Assembly: GCA_965223215.1 (NCBI GenBank)
Contig: CBDCVZ010000010.1
Coordinates: 2,914,001-2,978,000 of the forward strand
Length of the DNA: 64,000 nt
Direction: 5' to 3'
From: JABDMH01 sp965223215
GTDB taxonomy: Bacteria; Bacteroidota; Bacteroidia; Chitinophagales; Saprospiraceae
This document shows, piece after piece, positions 18,213-28,143 of the stretch. Every line of letters begins with the position of its first letter. Position 1 is the first letter of the stretch. The notes beneath the pieces are model-generated. The model had not been told where the DNA came from. It ran no database searches and saw only the letters and a program-made list of their open reading frames with translations. The position numbers were made by a program, and so were the translations under genes.

Positions 18213-20717
18213 ATGAAAAATCACAGGTATCTTGCCCTAGTCTTACTTGCCTTTTTTGCAGCTTCAGTGATATCTCCTTCTGATGCCTTGCGACAAAAGG
18301 TTCTAAACCAGATCCGGTCTTTCTACAATACCTTTCCAATCGAAAAAGTGTACCTCCATCTGGATAAGCCTTACTATGTAGGTGGTGAAGAAATTTGGTT
18401 TAAGGCTTATTTGGTAGATGGCATGAATCATCGTTTTTCAGCACCCAGCAAGAACTTGTATGTGGATCTAATTGGACCTCAGGGCAAACTCGTTGAATCT
18501 CTGACCTTGAGAAATTCAGGCGGGGGCATGGCCGGAGACTTTGACTTAAGCGATGACTGTGAGGCGGGAATCTATCTTATGCGGGCTTATACGAGATGTA
18601 TGCAAAACTTTCCAGACAACTTCGTTTTTCAAAAGGAAATTCAGGTATTTGATCGGAAGGAATCTGATAAAACGGAAAAAGAGGTAGCCACTGGAGAATT
18701 TGATATTCAGTTTTTTCCTGAGGGAGGAGACCTGGTCAATGGCATCACGTCTAAGGTAGGGTTCAAAGCAACTGGCCCGGATGGCAATGGAATCGATATC
18801 GAAGGTAGGGTGATTGATGAAGCGGAGCAATTTGTAGCAGTCATCAAGACGCTAAAATTTGGGTTAGGGTTTTTTAGTTTCACCCCGACACCAGGGAAAA
18901 CCTATACTGCTGAGATCACACAAATGGGAGACACCAAGGAGTTTTCTTTGCCCAAAGCAAAATCTTCCGGCATGACCATGAAGTGCGTGCCCACTCGAGA
19001 CCAATCAATCAAGGTATTTTTACAATCCAGCGAACCTGGCGGCTTACAGAATGCACTCTTGTACGGTCATATGCGTGGCACCAGTTTTGTCGCCGAATCT
19101 CTGCGCTCAGATGGAAATCAGACGGTGATCGAAATTCCCACTGATTCTATTGCCGATGGGGTCGCTCACCTTACCCTATTCAATCCTCAGGGTGTTCCAA
19201 CCTGTGAACGATTGATTTTCATCACCAAGTCCTCCCAGCCATATCAACTTACCTTAAGTACTGACCAGGTCTCTTATTCAAATCGATCCAAGGTAAAACT
19301 AACTCTGGAGCTCGAGGGTGCACAAAATTCACCGCATCTAGAGGGTGCTGACCTTTCTGTCAGCATCACGGACAATGCCATCGTATCCCACCCAACACAT
19401 AATCTTGATATTCGCGCTTACTTATTATTAACCTCAGAACTAAGAGGCAGGATCGAACAACCAGCTTACTATTTTAACCCTTCCAATCGCGGAGCAGCAC
19501 CCCTTCTCGATTTACTCATGATGACACAGGGCTGGCGTAGATTCGATTGGAAGCAACTCTTAGCAGCACAACCATTTGAAGTCAAGTTCTTGCCAGAAGA
19601 CGGTTTCACCATTTCTGGACAAATAACGAAAATTGGAGCGCCTGACAAACCCATTCAGGCACGAGTCTTCTTTAACGTATTGGATGAGCAACTCATTTTT
19701 GCTGAAGCTACTACTCCCAAAGATGGAAAATTCGCCTTTACCGGAATCACCTTTTTTGACACCACAACTGTGATTATAAAAGCCAATAAATATCAGGAAC
19801 CTAAGCACAATAAAAGAAAGGATAAACGACCCAATACCTCATCATCAGAAAATCGTCAAGTATCTATCAAATTGGATAATTTAAATCATTCTGAGTTCGA
19901 TCGCACATGGGCCACGCCCTTCTATAAACAGGAAGCACAGACCATTGCTGCATATCTTAAAACACAATATGATATTGCTAAAATTGATTCCAACTATCGA
20001 GAATGGACTGTTGATTTAGATGCGGTGACCGTCAAGGCGAGAAAGATTGAGAAGAAAGATCAATTCAGGCAGACCGCACAACTTTACGATCGTCCTGATC
20101 AGCGCCTTGTGCTTGACTCCTTGGGTCCAGCGGCTTATGCATATACATCCATCTATGATTTACTGCAGACCAGGTTTGCGGGGGTTCAAGTGGAAGGTGT
20201 TTATCCAACCCAACGAGTGACCATCAGGGGAAACTCCTCCGTCACCAGCAGCAACACCCCACTGTTCTTATTAAATGGTGTAATCATTTCTGAAGATGGT
20301 GTCAATAATATTGCCGTACAAGATATAGCCTACATCGATGTATTGAAGAGCAGTGCCAACGCAGCCATCTATGGCAGCAGAGGATCTAATGGGGTGATTG
20401 CAATTTATTCAAGAAAAGGAAGTGCGCCTTCACCCTATTCGGCACCACGGGTTGGCATCATGGATTTTGACCATCCGGGATATTATCAGGCCCGTCAATT
20501 TTATGCCCCCAACTACGACAAGAAGTTACCAGAACACGTGAAACCCGATATTCGAACCACGCTTTATTGGAATCCCAAAGTTTTGACTGATAAAAATGGC
20601 GAGGTGGAGTTGGAATTTTATACGGATGATAAGAGATCAGTGTACAAAATCGATGTTCAGGGATTGAGCACGGATGGCACACCCCTGGTGGCCAGGTCTG
20701 TTTTTAAGGTTGAGTGA
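18213..20717 (+). CDS. MG2-domain / TonB-receptor-plug-domain protein without barrel
   Basis: The 834-residue exported protein (signal peptide 1-24) starts with the MG2-like motif FPIEKVYLHLDKPYYVGGEE (alpha-2-macroglobulin type) followed by several beta-sandwich domains (~40-560). A TonB-dependent receptor plug-like segment lies at ~650-735 (YDLLQTRFAGVQVEGVYP, TIRGNSSVTSSNTPLFLLNG, VLKSSANAAIYGSRGSNGVI). Only ~100 residues follow, far too few for a 22-strand barrel. Such proteins are common in Bacteroidota; their role is unproven but they probably work in the periplasm or at the outer membrane. It is divergent from the GH95 unit and convergent with the GH36-like gene. Confidence 0.78.
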   Translation: MKNHRYLALVLLAFFAASVISPSDALRQKVLNQIRSFYNTFPIEKVYLHLDKPYYVGGEEIWFKAYLVDGMNHRFSAPSKNLYVDLIGPQGKLVESLTLRNSGGGMAGDFDLSDDCEAGIYLMRAYTRCMQNFPDNFVFQKEIQVFDRKESDKTEKEVATGEFDIQFFPEGGDLVNGITSKVGFKATGPDGNGIDIEGRVIDEAEQFVAVIKTLKFGLGFFSFTPTPGKTYTAEITQMGDTKEFSLPKAKSSGMTMKCVPTRDQSIKVFLQSSEPGGLQNALLYGHMRGTSFVAESLRSDGNQTVIEIPTDSIADGVAHLTLFNPQGVPTCERLIFITKSSQPYQLTLSTDQVSYSNRSKVKLTLELEGAQNSPHLEGADLSVSITDNAIVSHPTHNLDIRAYLLLTSELRGRIEQPAYYFNPSNRGAAPLLDLLMMTQGWRRFDWKQLLAAQPFEVKFLPEDGFTISGQITKIGAPDKPIQARVFFNVLDEQLIFAEATTPKDGKFAFTGITFFDTTTVIIKANKYQEPKHNKRKDKRPNTSSSENRQVSIKLDNLNHSEFDRTWATPFYKQEAQTIAAYLKTQYDIAKIDSNYREWTVDLDAVTVKARKIEKKDQFRQTAQLYDRPDQRLVLDSLGPAAYAYTSIYDLLQTRFAGVQVEGVYPTQRVTIRGNSSVTSSNTPLFLLNGVIISEDGVNNIAVQDIAYIDVLKSSANAAIYGSRGSNGVIAIYSRKGSAPSPYSAPRVGIMDFDHPGYYQARQFYAPNYDKKLPEHVKPDIRTTLYWNPKVLTDKNGEVELEFYTDDKRSVYKIDVQGLSTDGTPLVARSVFKVE

Positions 20718-20728
20718 CTCATCTACTG

Positions 20729-20748
20729 CAGGTGATTTTAAGTACCTG
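20729..20748. terminator. Possible hairpin terminator between convergent genes
   Basis: CAGGT (20729-20733) and ACCTG (20744-20748) can pair around a 10-base AT-rich loop. It stands 12 bases after the plug-protein stop and faces the 3' end of the glycosidase gene. Weak stem, no clear T-run. Confidence 0.25.
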
Positions 20749-20778
20749 TCAACCATTCATTAAATATTAAATAAATAA

Positions 20779-23703
20779 TTATTCAATCACGTACCAATTA
20801 TACCAATTGGGAGGCACTTCAACTTCCAAATCCACTCGGTAACCCCGGTCCAATGCCATTCGCTCAGCGGGCCCTTCTTTCTCCCGAATGTTTGCCACCG
20901 ATGATATCCCCGTATAATACAACGGAACTTTTATTTTTTTCCGAATGAGTTGATCGGTGGGATTAAAAACCAATAGAAATCCCTTTTCTTTTAGATCCGG
21001 ATTGACATGCATCATGTAATCCAGATCTCGTCCATCTGCTCTCCGTAAATGCAAAATATCGCTTTCCAAAATGTCACGATATTTCTTATACCAACTGACC
21101 ACTCGCACCACCATTTCTCTGGTTTCTTGTGAATCATAAAGTCGTGGACCTCGCAGCGCCGATTGTATGCCCATCCCCACATTACTGACCAACATCATTT
21201 CATAATGATCAAGATGCTGCTGGAGTGGCTCGATGGTTGCTGCCTCACCACCGCCGTGGTATTGGGCCAATGGGATAAAACTCCACCGCATGCTGGGGGT
21301 GCTTTCCCAAGTCCCATCATAAATGTTTTGCCTTGTATGAATTAATTGATGCCGACGAGGCAGAGACCAATTGTTTTCGCGATAACCCACGCCGCATTGG
21401 TTGCCTCCATTTAAATAATAAAAATCAGGGATGCGCAAATAGACTCCTTTTCCTCGGCACCATTTATAAAAGTCACTAATTATTTTCCATTGTTGATATT
21501 GAGAGTCTGCCAAATCACGATGGCCGGGGTGTTGGGTCGAGGCACAGACATCACCCGGATAACTACCATCGTGGGTAAAGGTCATAAATCCGGTCTCACG
21601 AAATAATTTATACATTTTTCGAAAATATTCCTGACCCCATGAACTACCCAGACAAGGAGAATTTCCAAATGTTGCAAAACCTCCGGGTTTACCAGTTTTT
21701 GGATTGACCACATCATGTTCATCACTGATTCTGCGAGATGCGAGCAGCGAATAAGTACCAATTTTTAAGCCCTTTTGATCAGCATAGGCTGCATATTTTT
21801 TCATTTGATCATAATTCTCCTCACTTTCATCTTCCGCATTAAATCCACTGCCAAAAGAAAAATTCACCATTTCATAACCCACATCCGCTGCTTGATCCAC
21901 GCCATTGGTAAATTCATTCCAATTTGAGCGGGTAATATGAAACATGAGCGGGTTTTCGGTGATCCAAGGGGCGATCGTACGATACATTTTACGCAGGGCA
22001 AGACCATTGCGCTCTTTTTCGTACGAATCAAACGGCAGCATAAACGTGCGAATCGACTCAAGGGAGTCACCAGGTTGAATCCGGACATGGTATCCCATTT
22101 TGGGATAAATACGCATGGTGTTGGGAATGTCTTGAATCCAGGATATTTGAGTCACATAATCCTGGTCAGTACCCCAATGAACCGCCTGACCGTTGGCCAC
22201 CTGGTTTTTCATACCGGAAAAAGCATAATCGGTTTCAAAGTGAATATTGGGTTTTACTTTGAGATCTTCTCTGTCCCGATAGCCTCCATAAGGATTGTGA
22301 TCGGCGATGCCCAGATATTCTGAAACAATTTGATCTAGTTTGACACTTTCGGTTGAATGATTATGCACGTTCACCCATTTAGACATGACTGGTACGCCAT
22401 CATAAAGTTCATAATTGACAGATACAGTTATCTGCTGAAGGTCCTTTAATTTAGTTGCCATTTTTTGGACTTCGGCTTCGTCTAATTTTGAATAGGCACA
22501 AAATTCATTGAATTTTAAGCGCACTAATTCTCCTGGAAATTCGTGATCTACGCCTTCCCCATTCTTACCCAATTTTCCAATTCGCACCGCCATCGGATCT
22601 GGCACCTTCGAATCAAAATGGACGGACTCATAGGTTTTCCAGGTGCCATCCTTTGGTTTTGCCTCACACATTACTTGTTCACCATCGATCCTAAGTCTTA
22701 AGATCCAAGTACTACTAAAATCAACGTTGTCCTTACCTCCCGCTCTGGTATTCTCCTTTTCTCCATCATATACCGTAAAGCGCCAGGCCCCATTATTCCT
22801 TGCCCCTGCTTCATTGCCCGGCCTCATATTAAATTTTATGATCCGGTCTTGCCAAACTAAAGCAATACCTGGACCCCAAAATCCACTTCGGTCGGTACCT
22901 ACATCGATCGATGTTTCTACTAGACCGGTGCCACGCGGTAGGGCATACTCCGCAAAAACGGCAGTATTATTTGGTGTATATATTTCACCGGGCTTTCCCT
23001 CGTTGATAAAAGAACTTCGTTCGTGCGCTGTACTCGTTCTCACTTGCCAGTCGGGCGCCATAGAAGAAAAACGATCGCGATACAATTCTTTCCTCCCAAC
23101 ACCACTAGTTGTTGACAGAAGAATGAGGTCTTCCGGAGTAAGGCTGTCGATCCGGTAGTTCATCTGCAATTTGATTCCCTTGGGAGGCCAATCAGCATCG
23201 GGCGCATGATGTCTAACTCTTTTCCAGGTCATCCGTGCTTGCGGTGTACCCAGTTTGAAATCGATTAATTTAAAGGACAAGGGATCGGCCGTCAGGTCAG
23301 CAATCCAATCGGGATAAAGAAAAGCGAGGTTTGGTTGTCCGATCAGACCGCCCACATTCAAGGTAAATCCGTTGATGGATATGATTGCCTCTGGTTTTAC
23401 TGCCCTAATATGTTCTTCTTGTTTAGATAAAACCTTGAGACTTGTGCAGACGCCGTTTGGTGCCAGCTGAAAGGTCCTGGAAATAATTCCATTGGATAAT
23501 ATTATTTCACGGTTGTCGGCAGATTTGAATAGGGTAGCTTTGGTATTCGGTTTTTCAATTAACCAATCCTTCTCCAGACCATCTTGATAGGTCGTATGAA
23601 TCCTTGGTAACGCTTCTACTCTTTCTTGCCAGGTTTGGGATACACCTACCATGGTCAAGTATATGACCAATCCCACAGCAATCCATGTTTTTCTTTGCAG
23701 CAT
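20779..23703 (-). CDS. Large secreted alpha-galactosidase-like TIM-barrel protein with inserted lectin-like domain
   Basis: The frame is open to 23793, but ATG 23703 gives a signal peptide (MLQRKTWIAVGLVIYLTMVG) and is preferred (974 aa). The N-terminal part (~60-230) is a galactose-mutarotase-like beta domain. Residues ~230-420 form a jelly-roll/concanavalin-like insertion (GFWGPGIALVWQDRIIKFNM, WILRLRIDGEQV) of DUF1080/LamG type. The second half is a GH36/clan GH-D-like barrel (YEMVNFSFGSGFN, ADQKGLKIGTYSLL, FMTFTHDGSYPGD, YLRIPDFYYLNGGNQCG) with a C-terminal all-beta domain. Asp in THDG and DFYY are candidate catalytic residues by position only. The longer frame overlaps the next gene by 13 bp, so the two are probably co-transcribed. 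Confidence 0.65.
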   Translation of the reverse strand: MLQRKTWIAVGLVIYLTMVGVSQTWQERVEALPRIHTTYQDGLEKDWLIEKPNTKATLFKSADNREIILSNGIISRTFQLAPNGVCTSLKVLSKQEEHIRAVKPEAIISINGFTLNVGGLIGQPNLAFLYPDWIADLTADPLSFKLIDFKLGTPQARMTWKRVRHHAPDADWPPKGIKLQMNYRIDSLTPEDLILLSTTSGVGRKELYRDRFSSMAPDWQVRTSTAHERSSFINEGKPGEIYTPNNTAVFAEYALPRGTGLVETSIDVGTDRSGFWGPGIALVWQDRIIKFNMRPGNEAGARNNGAWRFTVYDGEKENTRAGGKDNVDFSSTWILRLRIDGEQVMCEAKPKDGTWKTYESVHFDSKVPDPMAVRIGKLGKNGEGVDHEFPGELVRLKFNEFCAYSKLDEAEVQKMATKLKDLQQITVSVNYELYDGVPVMSKWVNVHNHSTESVKLDQIVSEYLGIADHNPYGGYRDREDLKVKPNIHFETDYAFSGMKNQVANGQAVHWGTDQDYVTQISWIQDIPNTMRIYPKMGYHVRIQPGDSLESIRTFMLPFDSYEKERNGLALRKMYRTIAPWITENPLMFHITRSNWNEFTNGVDQAADVGYEMVNFSFGSGFNAEDESEENYDQMKKYAAYADQKGLKIGTYSLLASRRISDEHDVVNPKTGKPGGFATFGNSPCLGSSWGQEYFRKMYKLFRETGFMTFTHDGSYPGDVCASTQHPGHRDLADSQYQQWKIISDFYKWCRGKGVYLRIPDFYYLNGGNQCGVGYRENNWSLPRRHQLIHTRQNIYDGTWESTPSMRWSFIPLAQYHGGGEAATIEPLQQHLDHYEMMLVSNVGMGIQSALRGPRLYDSQETREMVVRVVSWYKKYRDILESDILHLRRADGRDLDYMMHVNPDLKEKGFLLVFNPTDQLIRKKIKVPLYYTGISSVANIREKEGPAERMALDRGYRVDLEVEVPPNWYNWYVIE

Positions 23704-23780
23704 GATCCATGCTAATGGAAGGTTATTAAAATCTATTTTTCTATTCATCCTCTTGTTTGAAAGTAATTGTAACTGAGCAT

Positions 23781-24866
23781 TCAATCGTCCCACCGCTGAT
23801 AAAGACGCTGCATCACTTTTATCTTTTCCGGATGCTCAGCCAGCGCCCTGGTCGTAAACATCATGACGCCACTGGCTCTACCAACGATGCCTCCTTTCAA
23901 AACGGTTTCAAATTCCTCCGCCGATATGCTGTATGGATCATCATAGGCCTGTACAATCGCCCATATTCCTGGTTGGCTTCGATCGGTTCTATGCAAACGA
24001 TCGCTGTGCCAATGAATATTGGTCTCGACCCATTGAGCAGGCCTTCCCATCCGCGCATGGTAAACCATGGGTGAAAAAACATCAAATATTTCAACCAGCA
24101 AATCATAATCCAGCCCCAAAATCCTTCGCCGGGCGTGCCCAAATTCATCATCCGTCCAGGGGCAATGGTAAAGTCCCAACAATGCACCTGGTCTTTCTTC
24201 ATCGATGATGTACTTTATTTTCTTTGACCAATCCGCAATGACTTGGCAGCGCCATGACCGCCAAGATGAATCGACATTTTCTAGAATCCAATTTGCTTTC
24301 TCTGGAATGGACGACCCCCTAATTTCTGCCCCGGTCTGTGCCGAAAATGCCGTCAGACAATCCTCACAAAAACAAGTCTCTGGAAGGATCGGATCCGGTT
24401 CTTCAAACTGGGCGTGCCAATGCACGTAATCCATCCAGACTCCATCTACCTGGTACCGGGTCAATAAATCTCGTAATTGCTGAAATCGATAATTTTGGAA
24501 GGCCTCGTTTGATGGACACACGCCCATAAACCAGGAGGCGGCCTTTACTTTATGGCCAAACTGATTGATCGCATGGGCCTCAGGATGTTGATCAACATAC
24601 CCTTTGCCATTGAGGGTGGCAAATTCTGCATAGACTTTGAGGCCTTCTTCTTCAGCCCTGCGCATCAAGACGGAATCGATCGAGCCACTGTGCAAAAAAA
24701 CTGCATTCACTCCTAACGAATTGAGGTCGTAACCTCGTTCCCATAATGGCTTGGGATGGCCGTAGATTCCTTTAGTCTCTACCGTCGCATTCATTTGAGC
24801 ATAACCTAAAACCACCTTGGCTACACACATCAGGAATGTCAAAGCGAAACATTTCATACTATTCAT
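23781..24866 (-). CDS. Secreted putative TIM-barrel glycoside hydrolase of unknown specificity
   Basis: The 361-residue protein has a signal peptide (1-24, ...VVLGYAQ). Strand-end motifs KVYAEFATLNG, VDGVWMDYVHWHAQF, LLGLYHCPW, FDVFSPMVYHARMG and SGVMMFTTRAL describe a (beta/alpha)8 barrel of the putative glycosidase type often listed as hypothetical glycosyl hydrolase. A C-x2-C pair (CFCEDC) after the acidic motif is a feature of one such subgroup. The Asp of WMDY and the Met-Tyr-His of SPMVYH lie where catalytic residues are expected. It is the upstream partner of the GH36-like gene on the same strand, so both may act on one polysaccharide, which cannot be named. Confidence 0.65.
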   Translation of the reverse strand: MNSMKCFALTFLMCVAKVVLGYAQMNATVETKGIYGHPKPLWERGYDLNSLGVNAVFLHSGSIDSVLMRRAEEEGLKVYAEFATLNGKGYVDQHPEAHAINQFGHKVKAASWFMGVCPSNEAFQNYRFQQLRDLLTRYQVDGVWMDYVHWHAQFEEPDPILPETCFCEDCLTAFSAQTGAEIRGSSIPEKANWILENVDSSWRSWRCQVIADWSKKIKYIIDEERPGALLGLYHCPWTDDEFGHARRRILGLDYDLLVEIFDVFSPMVYHARMGRPAQWVETNIHWHSDRLHRTDRSQPGIWAIVQAYDDPYSISAEEFETVLKGGIVGRASGVMMFTTRALAEHPEKIKVMQRLYQRWDD

Positions 24867-25363
24867 TCTGATCGTCCTTAAAAGATTTATTTAAGCTCAT
24901 GCAATCGCTGATTGGTGACGGATTTTGAATCCGAGATTTTGCCGAAACCAATATACCCAAGGTCGTGAATCAGGTCCGCATACTTGAAAGTAATGAACGG
25001 AATTTTGTCAATGACCTCAAATAAAGATAGCCATCCTTTGAAAATGACTCTGATCATACTTTCACTCTCTATGCTGAATCCAGTCTCGGCATCTCATGGC
25101 GCATGCACCGAACAATAGCAGATAGACCTCACTGTATGCCACCCAGATTTAAATTGGCGACTGGGAAGTGCAGCCCAGATCATGAGCAGAACACTGAAAT
25201 GCCCGCATAAAATAATATTGGTTCACCCAGACCTGTTGAGCCAATCCTGACCGAGGGTAAGTCTGCTCGACCGGCCAAAAATTGTAAGACGCACATAGAT
25301 AATTTGAAAATAATGAACGAGCATGTGCGGGTCCTTCTTTGATCAAATCCGGAAGCTCTAGCT
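24867..25363. other. 497-bp gap without a supported intact gene
   Basis: No coding region with family features on either strand. It may contain the lost N-terminal part of the caspase-like pseudogene that follows, but I could not recognise it. Confidence 0.35.
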
Positions 25364-26024
25364 ATGATGAAAACGCGCTCAATCGCGATTCATGCGATCA
25401 CCAAAACATTGATATCGGACAAAAACTTTACTAAAGAACAGGTAATAGCGACATTAAATGGATTTCAACCTGCTTCAAATGATGTGGTGGTGGTCATGTA
25501 TTCGGGACATGGTTTTCGTTTTTCCGACCAAAGTGAAAGATTTCCTCAGCTGGATTTACACTATAACGAATACCAGGAATTCGGACCACAATCCTGCCTT
25601 AATCTCCAAGAAATTCACGATGCCATCATCAGCAAGGGGTGCTAGACTAATGTCATTATTAGAGATTGTTGCAACAATGACATTGTCGCACCAAAGCAAA
25701 TGGGCAATGGTTTTTTTGGCCGCGCGATCTGCGGTGAATCCGAGCATTCCCAAATTGCAGGCATTCATTTTGGAGTCGAGTGGAAGTATTATTGCTGCCG
25801 GTGCCCAAGAGAGTCAATCTTCTTGGGGATCCAATAATATGGGAGGATTTTTTACGAATGGTTTGATCGGATCAATTAGAGATGAGGTGAGTAAATTAAA
25901 GCCCAGTGATCAGCCAAGCTGGCAGGATATTATGGTAAAAACTAAGGCGAGTACTGAAAAAAAATCTCAGATGTGCAGTAATTGCAAAGTACAAAACCCA
26001 ATCTACCTGGCCAAGGTGCATTAA
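25364..26024 (+). pseudogene. Caspase-like (peptidase C14 / metacaspase) pseudogene
   Basis: The first frame (25364-25645) carries NFTKEQVIATLNGFQP and the catalytic-His motif VVVVMYSGHGFRF of bacterial caspase-like proteases. It stops at an in-frame TAG, but beyond that stop the same frame continues with TNVIIRDCCNNDIVAP, the catalytic-Cys segment. Near 25,790-25,850 the homology moves to the next frame (SIIAAGAQESQSSWGSN, GGFFTNGLIGSI), which is open to 26024. So there is one nonsense change and at least one frameshift, and the ~50-60 N-terminal residues are missing. Bacterial caspase-like proteases serve in stress response or defence; this copy is very unlikely to be active. Confidence 0.72.
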
Positions 26025-26085
26025 TTTTTGTACTTATTCTGCCCCGGTGGTCTAAAACCCTGTCGGGCACTGATGACCAGTGAAG

Positions 26086-27027
26086 TTAATGACACCCTGA
26101 CTTTGCATTCCCAACCTCCAATTCACCGGCTACGATGAATTCGGTGAGTGCCCCGTGGACGTCCAGACTAAAACAACGGAAGTGATCAGTTGACAAAATC
26201 TCAACAGTCTGAGCCTGTGCATTGTCGATGATCACTTGATGTGACGAATCCGGCACTTGAGTGAGGCTCCACATATTTGCATTGCTCCACAAACCAGATC
26301 CACCCAACCACTTGTTGACTTTCGAAAACTCAGCGTATTTGACGTAATCAAACTTTACTGCCAGGTCTTCGGGGTAAGATTGGAAGGCGTAGGCTATTAC
26401 TCCGACTTGCAATGTATCTGGTAAATCAGGGCGAGCAAATGTGGACCGATGTATCCATTCAGAAGCTCCGATATCTCTGCTATACAATCTAAAAGTAAAA
26501 TCCTCGCGCGTCATTCTTAATTCTGCCCTCGTATTGGCTCTGATAAAGGGCTCAACCATACTGCTATTATTAGTTGTCGACTTCGTTTCAATGGAGGGTT
26601 GATCGAACCTGGTTCCGACGACGTTAAATACATAATTTTCGGAGTCTCCCTTGGGGTTGCGTGCCATTAATCCACCCAATTGAGTATCATTGCTGATGTC
26701 GCCTCCCTGGTTAGGTCCCGATGCTTCCTCAGCTTCTACTACTGATCTTACATCGAAATTGCCTACTACATTTTTATATAAGAATCCTGCCGACTCCGCC
26801 TGAAACCATGGACAATTATTTTGGCAGACATCATGGTCGATATCTAAAATGAGCTTCCCGTTGGCCACTGATATCAGATGATATTCTGGTTGATGTGACA
26901 ACCACGAGGGATCGAGTGAAGTACCGTCAAAGTCATCGCTTAAGGTGCAGATTTGTGTCCAGCCAAGGTGGCTCGATCCAAGCAGAATCCACATTCCGCA
27001 CAAAAAAAGAAGGGTTCGTTTTTTCAT
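26086..27027 (-). CDS. Secreted concanavalin-like (DUF1349/LamG-type) domain protein, possibly 3'-truncated
   Basis: The frame opens at 27090; ATG 27027 gives a clear signal peptide (MKKRTLLFLCGMWILLG). Residues ~25-230 form a jelly-roll typical of DUF1349/beta-xylosidase C-terminal domains (LSDDFDGTSLDPSWL, LGGLMARNPKGDSENYVFNV, AELRMTREDFTFRLYSRD). The tail (WLGGSGLWSNANMWSL, VIIDNAQAQTVEIL) is a short repeat often placed before a T9SS sorting domain, but the protein ends at once (SGCH). One frame over, a few more plausible residues (GVINFTGHQ) follow before another stop, so the 3' end may be frameshifted or lost. Role unknown; probably a carbohydrate-binding surface protein. Confidence 0.6.
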   Translation of the reverse strand: MKKRTLLFLCGMWILLGSSHLGWTQICTLSDDFDGTSLDPSWLSHQPEYHLISVANGKLILDIDHDVCQNNCPWFQAESAGFLYKNVVGNFDVRSVVEAEEASGPNQGGDISNDTQLGGLMARNPKGDSENYVFNVVGTRFDQPSIETKSTTNNSSMVEPFIRANTRAELRMTREDFTFRLYSRDIGASEWIHRSTFARPDLPDTLQVGVIAYAFQSYPEDLAVKFDYVKYAEFSKVNKWLGGSGLWSNANMWSLTQVPDSSHQVIIDNAQAQTVEILSTDHFRCFSLDVHGALTEFIVAGELEVGNAKSGCH

Positions 27028-27232
27028 TATCGCACGTTTGTTAGGGGAGCGCTCCAGGGTATCGATACGCCTAGCCAAGCAGTCGCCCATCGATCCATCC
27101 TAGAGTCTCTTTCATAGCTCATGCAACAATCTTTCCAAACCATTGCGACGCATTTTTCTTGAGTGAAGTGACGATGTATTGATATGCTTTTGAGTGCATT
27201 TTAGCGCTTCCGGACGCAACCATTTGAGTAAT

Positions 27233-28012
27233 TTATTTTCCCACTCGATCGGGAAAATCCGTGATGATGCCATCTACACCCAGAGATTTTATGCGCTTAA
27301 TATCTTCAGGTTCATTAACCGTCCAGGTATAAATTTTGAATCCCGCTCGTTGAATCGCGGTAACATTTTCTTGATTAAGCGATTTAAACCTGGGATGGAT
27401 GGCCACAGCTTGTAAGGCCTTTCCAATTTCTAAGGCTTCTAATGGGTCGTCTTTGGCCAATACCCCGATGGGAATGCGCCCATCTAGTTTTCTGAATTCA
27501 GCTAAGGCGTCCCAGTGAAAACTGGAAATTAGAAAGTCATCAGGTTGCCACTCGTGATTATCAATATATTTATTGAGAACTCGAGCAACCTGGGGTGCCG
27601 TATTCGCTCCTTTTAGTTCAACATTTAATTTCACCTGCCGATTTATTAATCGCAGCGCGTCTTCCAATTGTGGAATGCCTTGGCCGTTTTCAAGTCGCAA
27701 TTCATCTAATTGCTTTTTATTAAAATCTTCAATATTGCCGGTACTTTGTGTTAGCCGGTCCACTTTTTGATCATGAAAAACGACCAGCTCCTGACTTTTA
27801 ATTTGAAACACATCGATTTCAATCATATCAACGCCTAAATCAATGGCTTTCTGGATGGAGGCCAAAGAGTTTTCAGTTTCATGACCCATGGCTCCGCGAT
27901 GACCAATTACCATCACCGCTGGATTCTGAACGACCGAGGCAAAGAGTGTCAGCATGGCGAGGATCGCGGCAAAATACACTGGGTGGACTTTAATTGATGT
28001 AGGAAATGTCAT
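27233..28012 (-). CDS. Glycerophosphodiester phosphodiesterase, exported
   Basis: Start 28012 is chosen over 28057 because it leads into a hydrophobic export segment (HPVYFAAILAMLTLFASVV). The catalytic region IGHRGAMGHETENSLAS, MIEIDVFQIKSQELVVFHD and the later LNVELKG, YTWTVNEPEDI and DGIITDFPD are the ordered motifs of the GDPD family, including the two His and the Glu/Asp metal ligands. Reaction: glycerophosphodiester + water to sn-glycerol 3-phosphate + alcohol, requiring divalent metal. Length (259 aa) is normal. Likely periplasmic. It could scavenge phosphate together with the other exported phosphoesterases in this window. Confidence 0.88.
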   Translation of the reverse strand: MTFPTSIKVHPVYFAAILAMLTLFASVVQNPAVMVIGHRGAMGHETENSLASIQKAIDLGVDMIEIDVFQIKSQELVVFHDQKVDRLTQSTGNIEDFNKKQLDELRLENGQGIPQLEDALRLINRQVKLNVELKGANTAPQVARVLNKYIDNHEWQPDDFLISSFHWDALAEFRKLDGRIPIGVLAKDDPLEALEIGKALQAVAIHPRFKSLNQENVTAIQRAGFKIYTWTVNEPEDIKRIKSLGVDGIITDFPDRVGK

Positions 28013-28143
28013 ACACTTGTCGTATTTATCTTGAATATTAGGTTGATGGAAATCCACTTTCCAATTTCGTTAGTCTATCGAGCGACCGCATAAATTAGGA
28101 AATTAGGAATATCAAATTCACTGCAACTTCAATCACCCACAGG

